Positions 34,468 through 42,399 of a stretch of DNA of 64,000 bases are shown here, one piece after another; within the stretch, counting starts at the first letter, position 1, and every line of letters starts with the position of its first letter. Both the position numbers and the translations under genes were made by a program. The notes beneath the pieces are model-generated. The model searched no databases, was not told where the DNA came from, and saw only the letters and a list, made by a program, of their open reading frames with translations. The stretch comes from DASZBX01 sp035943635 (GTDB taxonomy: Bacteria > Actinomycetota > Actinomycetes > Streptomycetales > Catenulisporaceae). Where the stretch lies: the NCBI GenBank assembly GCA_035943635.1, contig DASZBX010000033.1:1-64000 (forward strand), written 5' to 3'.

Positions 34468-35505
34468 GTGGCTACTTATTACGTGATCGCGAGAACGGAC
34501 GGTACTCGGCAGATCGGGCCGGATCGGCAGACGATCGACCTCGCCGAGGTGATGCAGCGCGGCATCACGTACTTCATCAACGTTCCGGAGCTCGACGACG
34601 ACGAGAAGACCGCGGAGCCCTACGGCCTGCTGGCCTATCCCGAGCCCGCCCAGGCCGGCCTGGGGATCGCCGACGACATGACCCTGACCCTGGGCGTGGA
34701 CGGCTCGTTCCGGCTCTTCCAGCTCCAGGCGGTGCCCGCGCCCGAGCACTTCACCCCGTCCTCCGAGGTCGGCGCCAAGGCGATCGTGACCCGCGAGTTC
34801 CTGGTGGTCGACGAGGTCCCGGCCTGGTGGGCGTACGGGCCGCACGGGCGCTACGTGCTCGGCCTGCTGTTCGACCTGAGCACGCTCAAGCGGGCCGAGC
34901 TGGACGAGATCGGGCACCGGATCGACGCGGCCGGGCTGAACTTCGCCCGGGTCAAGTTCGACGTGCTCTCGCTGGCCGACCGGGCGATCGCGCAGACCGG
35001 CCGGACCGGCGCGGCCCGGCTGGCCCGCGGCTACGCCCGGGCGGCCACCTACGGCACCTGGGAGCGGGACTCGGCCCTGAGCCACGCCGCGTCCCTGGCC
35101 GGGGACCTGGCGCACGTGCTGACGGTCGGCGACCAGGTGCAGGAGGCGGCCACCGAGGCGCTGGCCCGCTGGCTGCAGCCGCAGATCGGCGAGCTGCGCC
35201 TCGTCGGCGACGGCCCGGAGTACGGCCTGGTGACGGTGTCCGAGTCGGACGCGGTCGAGCCGGTGGACGAGGATGAGGACGAGGACGAGGACGACGCACC
35301 GGTCCCGACCGTGGCCGCCAGCGCCGCCGGTCTGACCGCCGCGCCCGCGCCCGCCGCTTCGCCGGCGCCCGCCGCCGCGCCCGCGCCGGCTGCTTCGCCC
35401 GCGCCTGCCGCGGCGGCCGCGCCCGTCGCGCGGACCCCGGCCGCCGCGGACCCGGACGTGCGGCCGGCCGCCGATGCGACCCGGAGCGTGTCGGCCGAGA
35501 ACTGA
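34468..35505 (+). CDS. Protein of unknown function with acidic and Ala/Pro tail
   Basis: A 345-residue soluble protein. Residues 1-250 are a well-formed globular region (ATYYVIARTDGTRQIGPDRQ, then a repeated WWAYGPHGRYVLGLLFDLS segment) without known motifs. A run of Glu/Asp (EDEDEDEDD) near 268 is followed by about 60 residues of Ala/Pro repeats (APAAAPAPAASPAPAA), a flexible linker or tail. I choose GTG 34468 after GAGGCGGA; a TTG at 34441 is less likely. No operon partner is clear. Confidence 0.75.
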   Translation: MATYYVIARTDGTRQIGPDRQTIDLAEVMQRGITYFINVPELDDDEKTAEPYGLLAYPEPAQAGLGIADDMTLTLGVDGSFRLFQLQAVPAPEHFTPSSEVGAKAIVTREFLVVDEVPAWWAYGPHGRYVLGLLFDLSTLKRAELDEIGHRIDAAGLNFARVKFDVLSLADRAIAQTGRTGAARLARGYARAATYGTWERDSALSHAASLAGDLAHVLTVGDQVQEAATEALARWLQPQIGELRLVGDGPEYGLVTVSESDAVEPVDEDEDEDEDDAPVPTVAASAAGLTAAPAPAASPAPAAAPAPAASPAPAAAAAPVARTPAAADPDVRPAADATRSVSAEN

Positions 35506-35528
35506 CCGGTCCGGCCGCCGCCGCGCGC

Positions 35529-35795
35529 GTCCGGCTGACGCGCCCGGCAGCGGTCTCACGGACGACCGAGTCCAAGTCCAGGGACGACCGCGGCGTCGTC
35601 TCCGTGGAGACCCGGGGCTACAAGCAGGACGGCACGGTCGTGTGCGTGTTCCGCCGCAAAGTGATGATCCCCAAGCGCTCCTGCGGCGAGGCGCGCGGCG
35701 GCGAACAGCCCGGCCGGCCGGTCCCGGCGGCGCGCTCCCCGACCACGCCGCGGGTGCCCGCCGCGCCGCTCCCGGCCCGGGAGTGCGCCGCTTGA
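35529..35795 (+). pseudogene. 3' remnant of a MaoC-type dehydratase
   Basis: In one frame the DNA encodes ESKSRDDRGVVSVETRGYKQ, then DGTVVCVFRRKVMIPKRS, which is the C-terminal end of MaoC-like hydratases (the hot-dog domain's last strands). The upstream frame has no start codon before 35604 and cannot hold the missing first roughly 100 residues, because the preceding gene ends at 35505. A GTG at 35604 might start a 63-residue peptide, but no ribosome binding site supports it. Deletion of the 5' part is the best reading. Confidence 0.65.
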
Positions 35796-35827
35796 CTAAG
35801 CGCACGCGGACCGGGACTGTTTGGTCT

Positions 35828-36580
35828 ATGAAAGGCGAGCCGAGTTGTCCACGGTGCGGGAGTCGAGTGCGGCCTCCCGGCGATCCGTCCACCCTGTTGC
35901 CGATGGTGCCGGAGTCGCTGGCCGGCTCGATTCCGGACACGGTCCCGGAGGACCTGGCCGACTTACCCCTGGATTTCCTGCCGTTCACCCCAATGGGTGG
36001 TCCTGCGGCAAATCTTTGGCACTGTGATCTGCACGGCGCGGTGCACCCGGTGCAGCCGGTGCTCAGCCCCAGCTCCAACGCCCTGGCCGAGGTGGTCGCG
36101 CACAGCCAGGTCCCGCTCTGGCTGCCCTGGCCGCTGCCCAACGGCTGGCGGTTCGGCGGGGTGGCCTACGCCGGGGACCCGCACGCCGGGGCCCGGGCCA
36201 CGGTGGTCGCGGCCACCGGCCCGTCCGTGTTCGGCGGCCAGGGCGACATGATGCTGATCGCCGAGGAGATGGGCATCGGCCTCGGCGCCCGGTTCGCCGG
36301 CATCGCCGGGCCGGACCCCGGGCCGATCTTCGAGGACACCGTCGCGCACGCCAAGGTGTATGCGGCCGGCCGGCCCACCCCGATGTGGTCGGTGCCGGAC
36401 ACCGGGGACCGCGCGGTCTTCGTCGGCGAGGCGCTGGGCATGTGGGTGTGGGTCGTGCTGTGGCCGGCCATCGACGGCACCCTGCTCTACCAGGACCTGG
36501 TCCTGACCGACCTGCGGGACGCCAAAACCGAGCTCGAACAGCTGCCGGTCGGCCTGCTGTCGGCCCGGTTCTTCGGTTGA
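35828..36580 (+). CDS. DUF6758 protein with zinc ribbon
   Basis: A 250-residue protein of a Streptomyces-typical family. A CxxC knuckle (SCPRCGSRVRPPG) and HCDLHGAVHPVQPV form a small zinc site at the N-terminus. The core has VPLWLPWPLPNGWRFGGVAY, FGGQGDMMLIAEEMGIGLGA and GRPTPMWSVPDTGDRAVFVG. It has about 30 more residues between the zinc knuckles than the forms I know. Role unknown. ATG at 35828 has no strong ribosome binding site. Its steady neighbours PHP and MarC follow. Confidence 0.85.
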   Translation: MKGEPSCPRCGSRVRPPGDPSTLLPMVPESLAGSIPDTVPEDLADLPLDFLPFTPMGGPAANLWHCDLHGAVHPVQPVLSPSSNALAEVVAHSQVPLWLPWPLPNGWRFGGVAYAGDPHAGARATVVAATGPSVFGGQGDMMLIAEEMGIGLGARFAGIAGPDPGPIFEDTVAHAKVYAAGRPTPMWSVPDTGDRAVFVGEALGMWVWVVLWPAIDGTLLYQDLVLTDLRDAKTELEQLPVGLLSARFFG

Positions 36581-36708
36581 CGTCCGGTACCCGGAGCGAA
36601 CCGTCCCCGGCCGGTTAGGGGCCGGAGAGGGCTGTGCTTTAGCCTGGCTAGGCTGCACCTGTCCAGTCAGCCACAAACACGCCCTCTCATCCAGCTGGGG
36701 ATTCATCG

Positions 36709-37599
36709 ATGCGCATCGATCTGCACACGCACAGCTCGCGATCGGACGGCACCGACTCTCCGGCGGACCTGGTCGCGGCCGCCCGCGCGGCGGGCCTGGG
36801 CGTGATCGCGCTGACCGACCACGACACCACCACCGGCTGGGACGAGGCGAGCGCGGCCGGGGCCGAGCTGGGCGTCGGCGTGGTCTGCGGGGCCGAGCTG
36901 TCCTGCCGGCTGGAGGGGATACAGATCCACCTGCTGGCCTACGGATTCGACCGGGACGAGCCGGAGTTCGCCCGCGAGCGGGTGCTGCTGCGCGACGACC
37001 GCGAACGCCGGGCCAAGCTGATCGTCGAACGCTGCCGGGAGCTGGGCGCGCCGCTCACCTGGGCGCAGGTGGCCCGGATCGCCGGGGACGCCGCGATCGG
37101 CCGGCCGCACGTGGCCAGCGCCCTGGTCGAGTCCGGCGTGGTCGGCTCGGTGGACCAGGCCTTCTCCTCGGACTGGCTGGCCGACGGCGGCCGGGCGCAC
37201 GTGGAGAAGTACGCCCTGGACCCGTACCGGGCGCTGGAGCTGGTGCACCGTTCCGGCGGCCTGACCGTGTTCGCCCACCCGGCGGCGTACAAGCGCGGCC
37301 GGATCGTGGCCGACGAGCAGATCGCCGCGCTGGCCGCGGCCGGCCTGGACGGGATCGAGGCGGACCACGTCGACCACGACGCCGCCGCCCGCCGCCGGAT
37401 CCACGGCCTGGCCGGGGAACTGGGCCTGCCGGCCACCGGTTCCAGCGACTACCACGGCACCCGCAAGACCGTGCCGATCGGCGCGAACACCACGCCGCCG
37501 GAGGTGTTCGAGGCCCTGTTCGGCCGGGACCCGGCCACGGTCGGCGGGGAGCCGGTCGCCGCCGCCCGGCGGGAGCGCGGCGACGATGCCGCGCGGTAG
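36709..37599 (+). CDS. PHP-domain phosphoesterase
   Basis: A 296-residue metal-dependent hydrolase. All PHP metal motifs are present: MRIDLHTHSSRSDGTDSP, ALTDHDTTTGW, GAELSC, TVFAHPAAYKRG and SSDYHG. The closest known group (TrpH/RNase AM type) hydrolyses 3',5'-nucleoside bisphosphates or the 5' end of RNA. ATG at 36709. Two tandem -10-like boxes, TAGCCT and TAGGCT, lie 60-70 bp upstream. It is followed 66 bp later by marC. Confidence 0.88.
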   Translation: MRIDLHTHSSRSDGTDSPADLVAAARAAGLGVIALTDHDTTTGWDEASAAGAELGVGVVCGAELSCRLEGIQIHLLAYGFDRDEPEFARERVLLRDDRERRAKLIVERCRELGAPLTWAQVARIAGDAAIGRPHVASALVESGVVGSVDQAFSSDWLADGGRAHVEKYALDPYRALELVHRSGGLTVFAHPAAYKRGRIVADEQIAALAAAGLDGIEADHVDHDAAARRRIHGLAGELGLPATGSSDYHGTRKTVPIGANTTPPEVFEALFGRDPATVGGEPVAAARRERGDDAAR

Positions 37600-37665
37600 C
37601 GGGACCGGGGTGTGCGGCGGGCGATCGGCCCGGGGCCGGTGCCTGCGGCCGAGCCGGAGGGCCGC

Positions 37666-38274
37666 GTGAACACGAAGCTGTTCGGCGAGGCCTTCATCAC
37701 CCTGTTCGTCATCATGGACCCGCCCGGCACGGTCCCGCTGTTCCTCGCCCTGACCTCCGGCCGGTCCAAGCGGGACCGGCGCCGGCTGGCCGCCCAGGCC
37801 GCGATCGTCTCCTTCTCGGTGATCACCTGTTTCGCCGTGTTCGGCCGGCAGATCCTGGACTATCTGGGCATCACGGTCCCGGCCCTGGAGGGCTCCGGCG
37901 GGCTGCTGCTCCTGCTGATCGCGCTGGACCTGCTGACCGGCAAGTCGGACGAGCCGACCGAGAACGCCGACGTCAACGTGGCCCTGGTTCCGCTCGGCAC
38001 GCCGCTGCTGGCCGGCCCGGGCGCGATCGTGGCCGTGATCCTGTACGTGCAGCAGATCCACTCGGTCGGCGACTTCACGGCCGTGGCCGCCGCGATCGTG
38101 GCCATGCACGTGGTGATCTGGCTGACGATGCGGTTCTCGGTGAACGTGATGCGGGTGATCAAGGAGTCCGGCGTCACCCTGGTCACCCGGGTCGCCGGAC
38201 TGCTGCTGTCCGCGATCGCGGTGCAGATGGTCGCCAACGCGGTCATCGCCTTCGCCAAGGCATCAGGGCTCTGA
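37666..38274 (+). CDS. MarC-family membrane protein
   Basis: A 202-residue protein with six predicted spans and the MarC signature LFVIMDPPGTVPLFLALTSG, plus PLGTPLLAGPGAIVAVIL in the second half. The family was once thought to be an antibiotic-resistance transporter; its role remains undefined. GTG at 37666 follows CGGAGG; a longer frame to 37612 has no signal. It is expressed from the same direction as the PHP gene, as in Streptomyces. Confidence 0.9.
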   Translation: MNTKLFGEAFITLFVIMDPPGTVPLFLALTSGRSKRDRRRLAAQAAIVSFSVITCFAVFGRQILDYLGITVPALEGSGGLLLLLIALDLLTGKSDEPTENADVNVALVPLGTPLLAGPGAIVAVILYVQQIHSVGDFTAVAAAIVAMHVVIWLTMRFSVNVMRVIKESGVTLVTRVAGLLLSAIAVQMVANAVIAFAKASGL

Positions 38275-38381
38275 CGGCTTGCTGGATAGAGTCCTGAGTC
38301 GCTGATTCCATTGCCGGGCCTGGGTTTCCCCCTCCCGGCCATGGCGAAGATATACTAGCCCTAATATTGATCGACCCTGCC

Positions 38382-39287
38382 TCAGGCGATCAGTTCGCAG
38401 CACTCGTCCTCGCAGTAGTGCCGGCGTTCGTGCGTCGCCACCAGCTTCTCCAACCGCGCCCTGGTGTCCGTCTCGACCAGTGGCGTGTGCAGGATCAGCA
38501 TCAGGTCCGGCCACTCCGGCACCCGCAGCTGGGTCGACTCGAAGTGCAGTTCGCCGGCCTCGGCGTGCCGGAACACCTTGAGGTTGGTGCCCGGCGCCTG
38601 CACCTCGTGCAGGTCCCAGACCGCGCCGAACTCCGGGCTGCGGGCGCGCAGCCGCTCCAGGATCCCGACGTAGCCGGCGTCCCCCGGGTGGTTGGTCATC
38701 TCGGCCCGGAACTGGGCCACCACCCGCCGGGTGATCTCGGCCAGGTTCGGGTAGGCCGAGCGGTGGCCGGCGTTGGTGAAGAAGTCCTCCAGGCAGTTGA
38801 CCCCGATCTGGTCGTAGCCGAAGACCAGGTGCGCGGACGAGTTCATCGCCCTGATGTTCCAGTAGCGGTCCACGATGTGCGCCGGATTCGGCTGCCAGGC
38901 CTCGATCAGCCGAATCAGGGGACTGCCGCAGGCCCCCGGCGGCGGGCTCAGCCGCAGGGCCGGCGGGGTCAGTCCGGCCAGCGCGTACAGGTGCTGCAAC
39001 TCCGGCTCGGACAGCTTGAGCACCCGGCCGACCGAGTCGAGCACCTGGCCGGAGACCGTGATGTCCCGGCCCTGTTCGAGCCACTGGTACCAGGACACGC
39101 CGACTCCGGCGAGCACGGCCACCTCCTCGCGGCGCAGTCCCGGCGTGCGCCGCCGGCCGCCGCCGGCCGGCATCCCCACCTGGTCCGGGGTGATCCGGGC
39201 CCGCCGGCTGGTCAGGAACTCCCGCAGTTCCGCCCGCCGCCGGGCCTCGTCGGTCATCAGCAGAGGTAGGGGTATGGGGGTCGTCAT
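38382..39287 (-). CDS. XRE-family regulator with MmyB-like ligand domain
   Basis: A 301-residue repressor or activator. The N-terminal HTH at about 20-90 includes RRTPGLRREEVAVLAGVGVS and WYQWLEQGRDI; the C-terminal domain has the aromatic WNIRAMN and YPNLAEITRRVVAQFR patches of the MmyB-like (methoxymycin) ligand domain. The end carries clustered Cys (CEDECCELIA), which is unusual and could bind metal or respond to oxidation. The start is ATG 39287; ATG 39257 is an alternative. It is divergent from the MFS exporter at 39424, its probable target. Confidence 0.87.
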   Translation of the reverse strand: MTTPIPLPLLMTDEARRRAELREFLTSRRARITPDQVGMPAGGGRRRTPGLRREEVAVLAGVGVSWYQWLEQGRDITVSGQVLDSVGRVLKLSEPELQHLYALAGLTPPALRLSPPPGACGSPLIRLIEAWQPNPAHIVDRYWNIRAMNSSAHLVFGYDQIGVNCLEDFFTNAGHRSAYPNLAEITRRVVAQFRAEMTNHPGDAGYVGILERLRARSPEFGAVWDLHEVQAPGTNLKVFRHAEAGELHFESTQLRVPEWPDLMLILHTPLVETDTRARLEKLVATHERRHYCEDECCELIA

Positions 39288-39423
39288 AGCGCGTGCATCC
39301 TCCCGCTCACGTGCGCAAAGGCGTCGCGAGGCGGGCCCGGGCCCGCCGCCGTCGCCTGGTGTCGCCGACACCACCATAACCACACTCTCGGGACGGATTC
39401 TTCCCCGGCCGAATCATGGATGC

Positions 39424-40935
39424 ATGACAGAGATCCTCGATCGGCCAGATTCGAATACACCACAGCCGAATACACCTTCCGCGTCGGGCGGCGGCGCACC
39501 GGCCGCCGGGGCCGTCCCGTCCGTTCCCGCCGCCGCGCGGATGAACACCCGGGCCAAGCTGGTCCTGATCATCCTGTGCGCGGCCAACTTCCTGGTCGGC
39601 ATCGACTTCTCCATCCTCAACATCGCGCTGCCCGCGATCGGCACCGGGCTGCACCTGAGCGAGGCGAACCTGCAGTGGGTGGCCACCGCGTTCGCCCTGC
39701 CGTCCGGCGGGTTCCTGCTGCTGTTCGGCCGGGCCGGCGACCTGATCGGCCGGCGCCGGGTGTTCCTGGCCGGGATCGCCGTGTTCACCCTGGCCTCGCT
39801 GCTGACCGGGCTGGCCTGGAACCCGGCCGCGCTGCTGGCCGGCCGGGCGTTGCAGGGCCTGGGCGCGGCCGGCGTGGTGCCGACCGGGATGGCGCTGCTG
39901 ACCACCTCCTTCCCCGAGGGCCGGGCCCGGGACCGGGCGCTGGGCATCGCCGGCTCGCTGATGGCGGTCGGCTTCACCGCCGGCACGCTGTTCGGCGGCG
40001 TGCTGACCGACCTGCTGAGCTGGCGCTTCACCATGGTGATCCCGGTCGTCCTGGGCCTGGTGGTCCTGGTCGGTGCGCCGTTGCTGATCACGGAGAGCCG
40101 CAACGAGCAGCACTCGAAGCTCGACGTCCCCGGCGCGGTCACCGTCACCGGCGGCCTGCTGGCGGTCATCTACGCGCTGACCACGGCGGCGCAGCAGGGC
40201 TGGACCCGGCCGGACGTGCTGGTGCCGCTGATCGGCGGGGTGGTCCTGCTGGCCGCGTTCGCCGCGATCGAGTCCCGCAGCGCGTACCCGCTGGTCTCGC
40301 TCAAGGTGCTGCGCCGGCGGACCGTCGCGTACGGCAACCTCGGCGGACTGGTCGCGTTCGGCGCGGGCAGCGCGGTGGTCTTCATCGGGATGCTGTTCCT
40401 GCAGCAGGTCAACGGGATGAGCCCGCTGCGGGCCGCGCTGGTCTTCGGCTGGCTGGGCGTGGTCGCCGCGACCTCCGGCAGCCTGGCCCCGCGCACGATC
40501 GGCCGCTTCGGCTCCCGCCGGATCCTGGTGCTCGGCCTGCTGGTGCAGGGCGTCGGCACGGTGGCGATCGCGACCACGACCCGCGGCGACAGTGTCCTGA
40601 TGCTGTTGATCGCCGGCACCGTCGTGTTCTTCGGGCACATGCACGCGGTGGTCTCGTACAACGTGACCGCCACCTCGGGCCTGCCGGACGAGGAACAGGG
40701 TCTGGCGACCGGCCTGGCCACCACCACGCAGCAGGTCGCGCTGACCGTCGGCATCCCGATCATGAGCGCGATCGCCTCCACCCGGCAGAACAGCCTGCTG
40801 CGGGCCGGCCGTTCCGCGACCGACGCGCTGGTCGGCGGCTTCCATCTGGCGCTGGCTGCCGACGCCGTGATCAGCGGCCTCGGCGCAGCATTGCTGGCCT
40901 TCGGCCTGCTGCGCCGCCGGAAGGAAGAGGTCTAA
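39424..40935 (+). CDS. MFS exporter, EmrB/QacA (DHA2) type
   Basis: A 503-residue transporter with about 14 spans after an Ala/Pro-rich 40-residue N-terminal tail. Motif D1 is LVGIDFSILNIALPAIG, motif A is GRAGDLIGRRRVFLAG, and motif C is near GFTAGTLFGGVLTDLLSWR. It differs from the exporters at 799 and 23127, so the window has three DHA2 pumps with three different regulators. ATG at 39424, though another in-frame ATG nearby cannot be excluded. It is followed by a strong bidirectional hairpin. Confidence 0.9.
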   Translation: MTEILDRPDSNTPQPNTPSASGGGAPAAGAVPSVPAAARMNTRAKLVLIILCAANFLVGIDFSILNIALPAIGTGLHLSEANLQWVATAFALPSGGFLLLFGRAGDLIGRRRVFLAGIAVFTLASLLTGLAWNPAALLAGRALQGLGAAGVVPTGMALLTTSFPEGRARDRALGIAGSLMAVGFTAGTLFGGVLTDLLSWRFTMVIPVVLGLVVLVGAPLLITESRNEQHSKLDVPGAVTVTGGLLAVIYALTTAAQQGWTRPDVLVPLIGGVVLLAAFAAIESRSAYPLVSLKVLRRRTVAYGNLGGLVAFGAGSAVVFIGMLFLQQVNGMSPLRAALVFGWLGVVAATSGSLAPRTIGRFGSRRILVLGLLVQGVGTVAIATTTRGDSVLMLLIAGTVVFFGHMHAVVSYNVTATSGLPDEEQGLATGLATTTQQVALTVGIPIMSAIASTRQNSLLRAGRSATDALVGGFHLALAADAVISGLGAALLAFGLLRRRKEEV

Positions 40936-40967
40936 GAGCGCGCGCGCTCTAAGTCGTCCGAGGGACG

Positions 40968-41010
40968 CGGCCCGGTCTGGTTCGGATTCACGCCGAATCA
41001 GGCCGGGCCG
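40968..41010. terminator. Bidirectional terminator hairpin
   Basis: CGGCCCGGTCTGGTTCGG (40968-40985) pairs with CCGAATCAGGCCGGGCCG (40993-41010) over 18 positions with two mismatches and a 7-nt loop. A 16-bp palindrome AGAGCGCGCGCGCTCT at 40935-40950 precedes it. Both lie between convergent genes. Confidence 0.7.
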
Positions 41011-41039
41011 GGCTCGCGGCGTCGTCCGGCACCCTCGGC

Positions 41040-41330
41040 TCAGCGCTTCGGCGGCTCCGACAGGATCAGCGTGTTGCCGTCCTCGGTCTCGTCCACCTTG
41101 ACGGTGATCGTGGAGTACCTGCCGTGGGCGAACCTCAGGACGAAATACGGGTCGTCCTTGGTCATGGCCCAGAAATCCTCTTCCGCATCGGTCGGGCGGG
41201 CGGTGAATTCGGCCGTGGACTTCCATCCGTCGTCGTCGAAGGAGATCTGCACCCTGACGTCGTAGCTGACCAGGCAGGTCATGCCGTTCGCCCACCACTC
41301 CAACTGGGCCGGCCCCTCATATCGCGCCAT
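41040..41330 (-). CDS. Small protein of unknown function
   Basis: A 96-residue, acidic, strand-rich soluble protein: ARYEGPAQLEWWANGMTCLV, VRVQISFDDDGWKSTAEFTA and DDPYFVLRFAHGRYSTITVK. It looks like a compact beta-barrel or sandwich, and I do not recognise the family. The codon bias is normal for the chromosome. ATG at 41330; no good ribosome binding site. The gene begins 28 bp downstream of the hydrolase and may share its transcript. Confidence 0.7.
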   Translation of the reverse strand: MARYEGPAQLEWWANGMTCLVSYDVRVQISFDDDGWKSTAEFTARPTDAEEDFWAMTKDDPYFVLRFAHGRYSTITVKVDETEDGNTLILSEPPKR

Positions 41331-41358
41331 GGCACCAAGTATGCGCGAGCCGCCCGAC

Positions 41359-42237
41359 CTATGACGGCAGCCAGAAATCCAGCAGCGCGGCGGCGAGCAG
41401 GTCGGGGCAGTCGGTGTTGGGGGAGTGGCCGATGCCGGGGAAGCCGACGAACGGGGCGCCGAGGCGCTGGGCCATCTCGCGCTGCTGGGCGGTCGGCCAG
41501 GTGGTCTCGGCCTCGCCGCAGGAGACCAGGACCGGCAGGCCGAGCTCGCGCAGGCGGTCGGCCAGCTGCTCGGTGCGGTCCGGTTCGTTCAGCAGGATCT
41601 GGGCCATCGCGCGGACGCCGGCGCGGTCGTTGCCGAGCCAGCGGGCCAGCAGGAAGCGGGAGACGTCCGGGTCCGGGTGGTCGTCGGCCGGGATGATCCG
41701 CTGGATCTGGGCCAGAGTGAGGAAGCGGCTGACCCCGAACAGCAGCCGGGCCCGGGCCCCGGACATGCCGGCGATCCGGTCCGGGCCGGAGCCGAGGAAG
41801 GCGACCGAGGCCAGTTGCGGGCGCGGGCGACGGCCGCCGCCGTCCGCTTGGAGCAGCGCCTCGCGCAGCACCATGCCGCCGAACGAGTGACCGAGCACGT
41901 GCAGCGGTTCGCCGTCGGCGGTTTCGGCCACCTCGGCCAGCACCTGCCACAGGTCCCGGCCGAACGCGGGCAGGCTGTAGCCGGCCGGGTCGGCCAGGCC
42001 GGGCGACTCGTACTGCCCGCGCTGGTCGTAGCAGACCACCCGGATGCCGCCTATCGCCAGCGGGGCCAGCAGCGGCAGGAAATCCTCCTTGGACCCGGTG
42101 AAGCCCGGGACCAGGACGGCCGTGCCGGACGGCGAACCGTCCGGCCGGCTCTCCAGCCCGGCCAACGGGCCGCCGAGCGTACTGAACCTCAGTTCGCGGA
42201 CACTGCGCGGTTTCACCAGGGAACCGGGGATCGACAC
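41359..42237 (-). CDS. Alpha/beta-hydrolase
   Basis: A 292-residue hydrolase. The oxyanion HGxxx-like segment is VPGFTGSKEDF, the nucleophile elbow is LGHSFGGMV (Ser catalytic), Asp in an ETTWP-like loop follows, and the His is in FPGIGHSPN. The substrate is unknown: an esterase, lipase or peptidase would fit. GTG start at 42237 after AAGGG. It is read leftward just after the helicase and the repeat element at 42256, which separates them. Confidence 0.87.
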   Translation of the reverse strand: MSIPGSLVKPRSVRELRFSTLGGPLAGLESRPDGSPSGTAVLVPGFTGSKEDFLPLLAPLAIGGIRVVCYDQRGQYESPGLADPAGYSLPAFGRDLWQVLAEVAETADGEPLHVLGHSFGGMVLREALLQADGGGRRPRPQLASVAFLGSGPDRIAGMSGARARLLFGVSRFLTLAQIQRIIPADDHPDPDVSRFLLARWLGNDRAGVRAMAQILLNEPDRTEQLADRLRELGLPVLVSCGEAETTWPTAQQREMAQRLGAPFVGFPGIGHSPNTDCPDLLAAALLDFWLPS

Positions 42238-42255
42238 GGGAGCGCCCTTCTCGGC

Positions 42256-42399
42256 CTAGAGGTGTAATTTCCGAACCTGGCGCGGCGAAACGCCTAGTCG
42301 GCGCCGACCGGCCGCGCGCCGGAGTCGACCGCACAGACGAAACGACTGTGCGGTCGGCCCCGGCGCCGAGGCCAGACGTGCCGTTGAGCCTGCGGCGGC
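42256..42399. repeat. Inverted-repeat element, copy B
   Basis: It starts CTAGAGGTGTAATTTCCG and has the same 26-bp spacing to GCGGCGAAACG as copy A at 4697. Its centre is an 11-bp perfect stem (CGACCGCACAG at 42326-42336 with CTGTGCGGTCG at 42346-42356; loop 9 nt). In copy A the matching central arms read CCGCGG..GACCGCA and TGCGG..CCGCGG, so both fold although bases differ. The right end fades into the last codons of the helicase gene. Confidence 0.65.
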
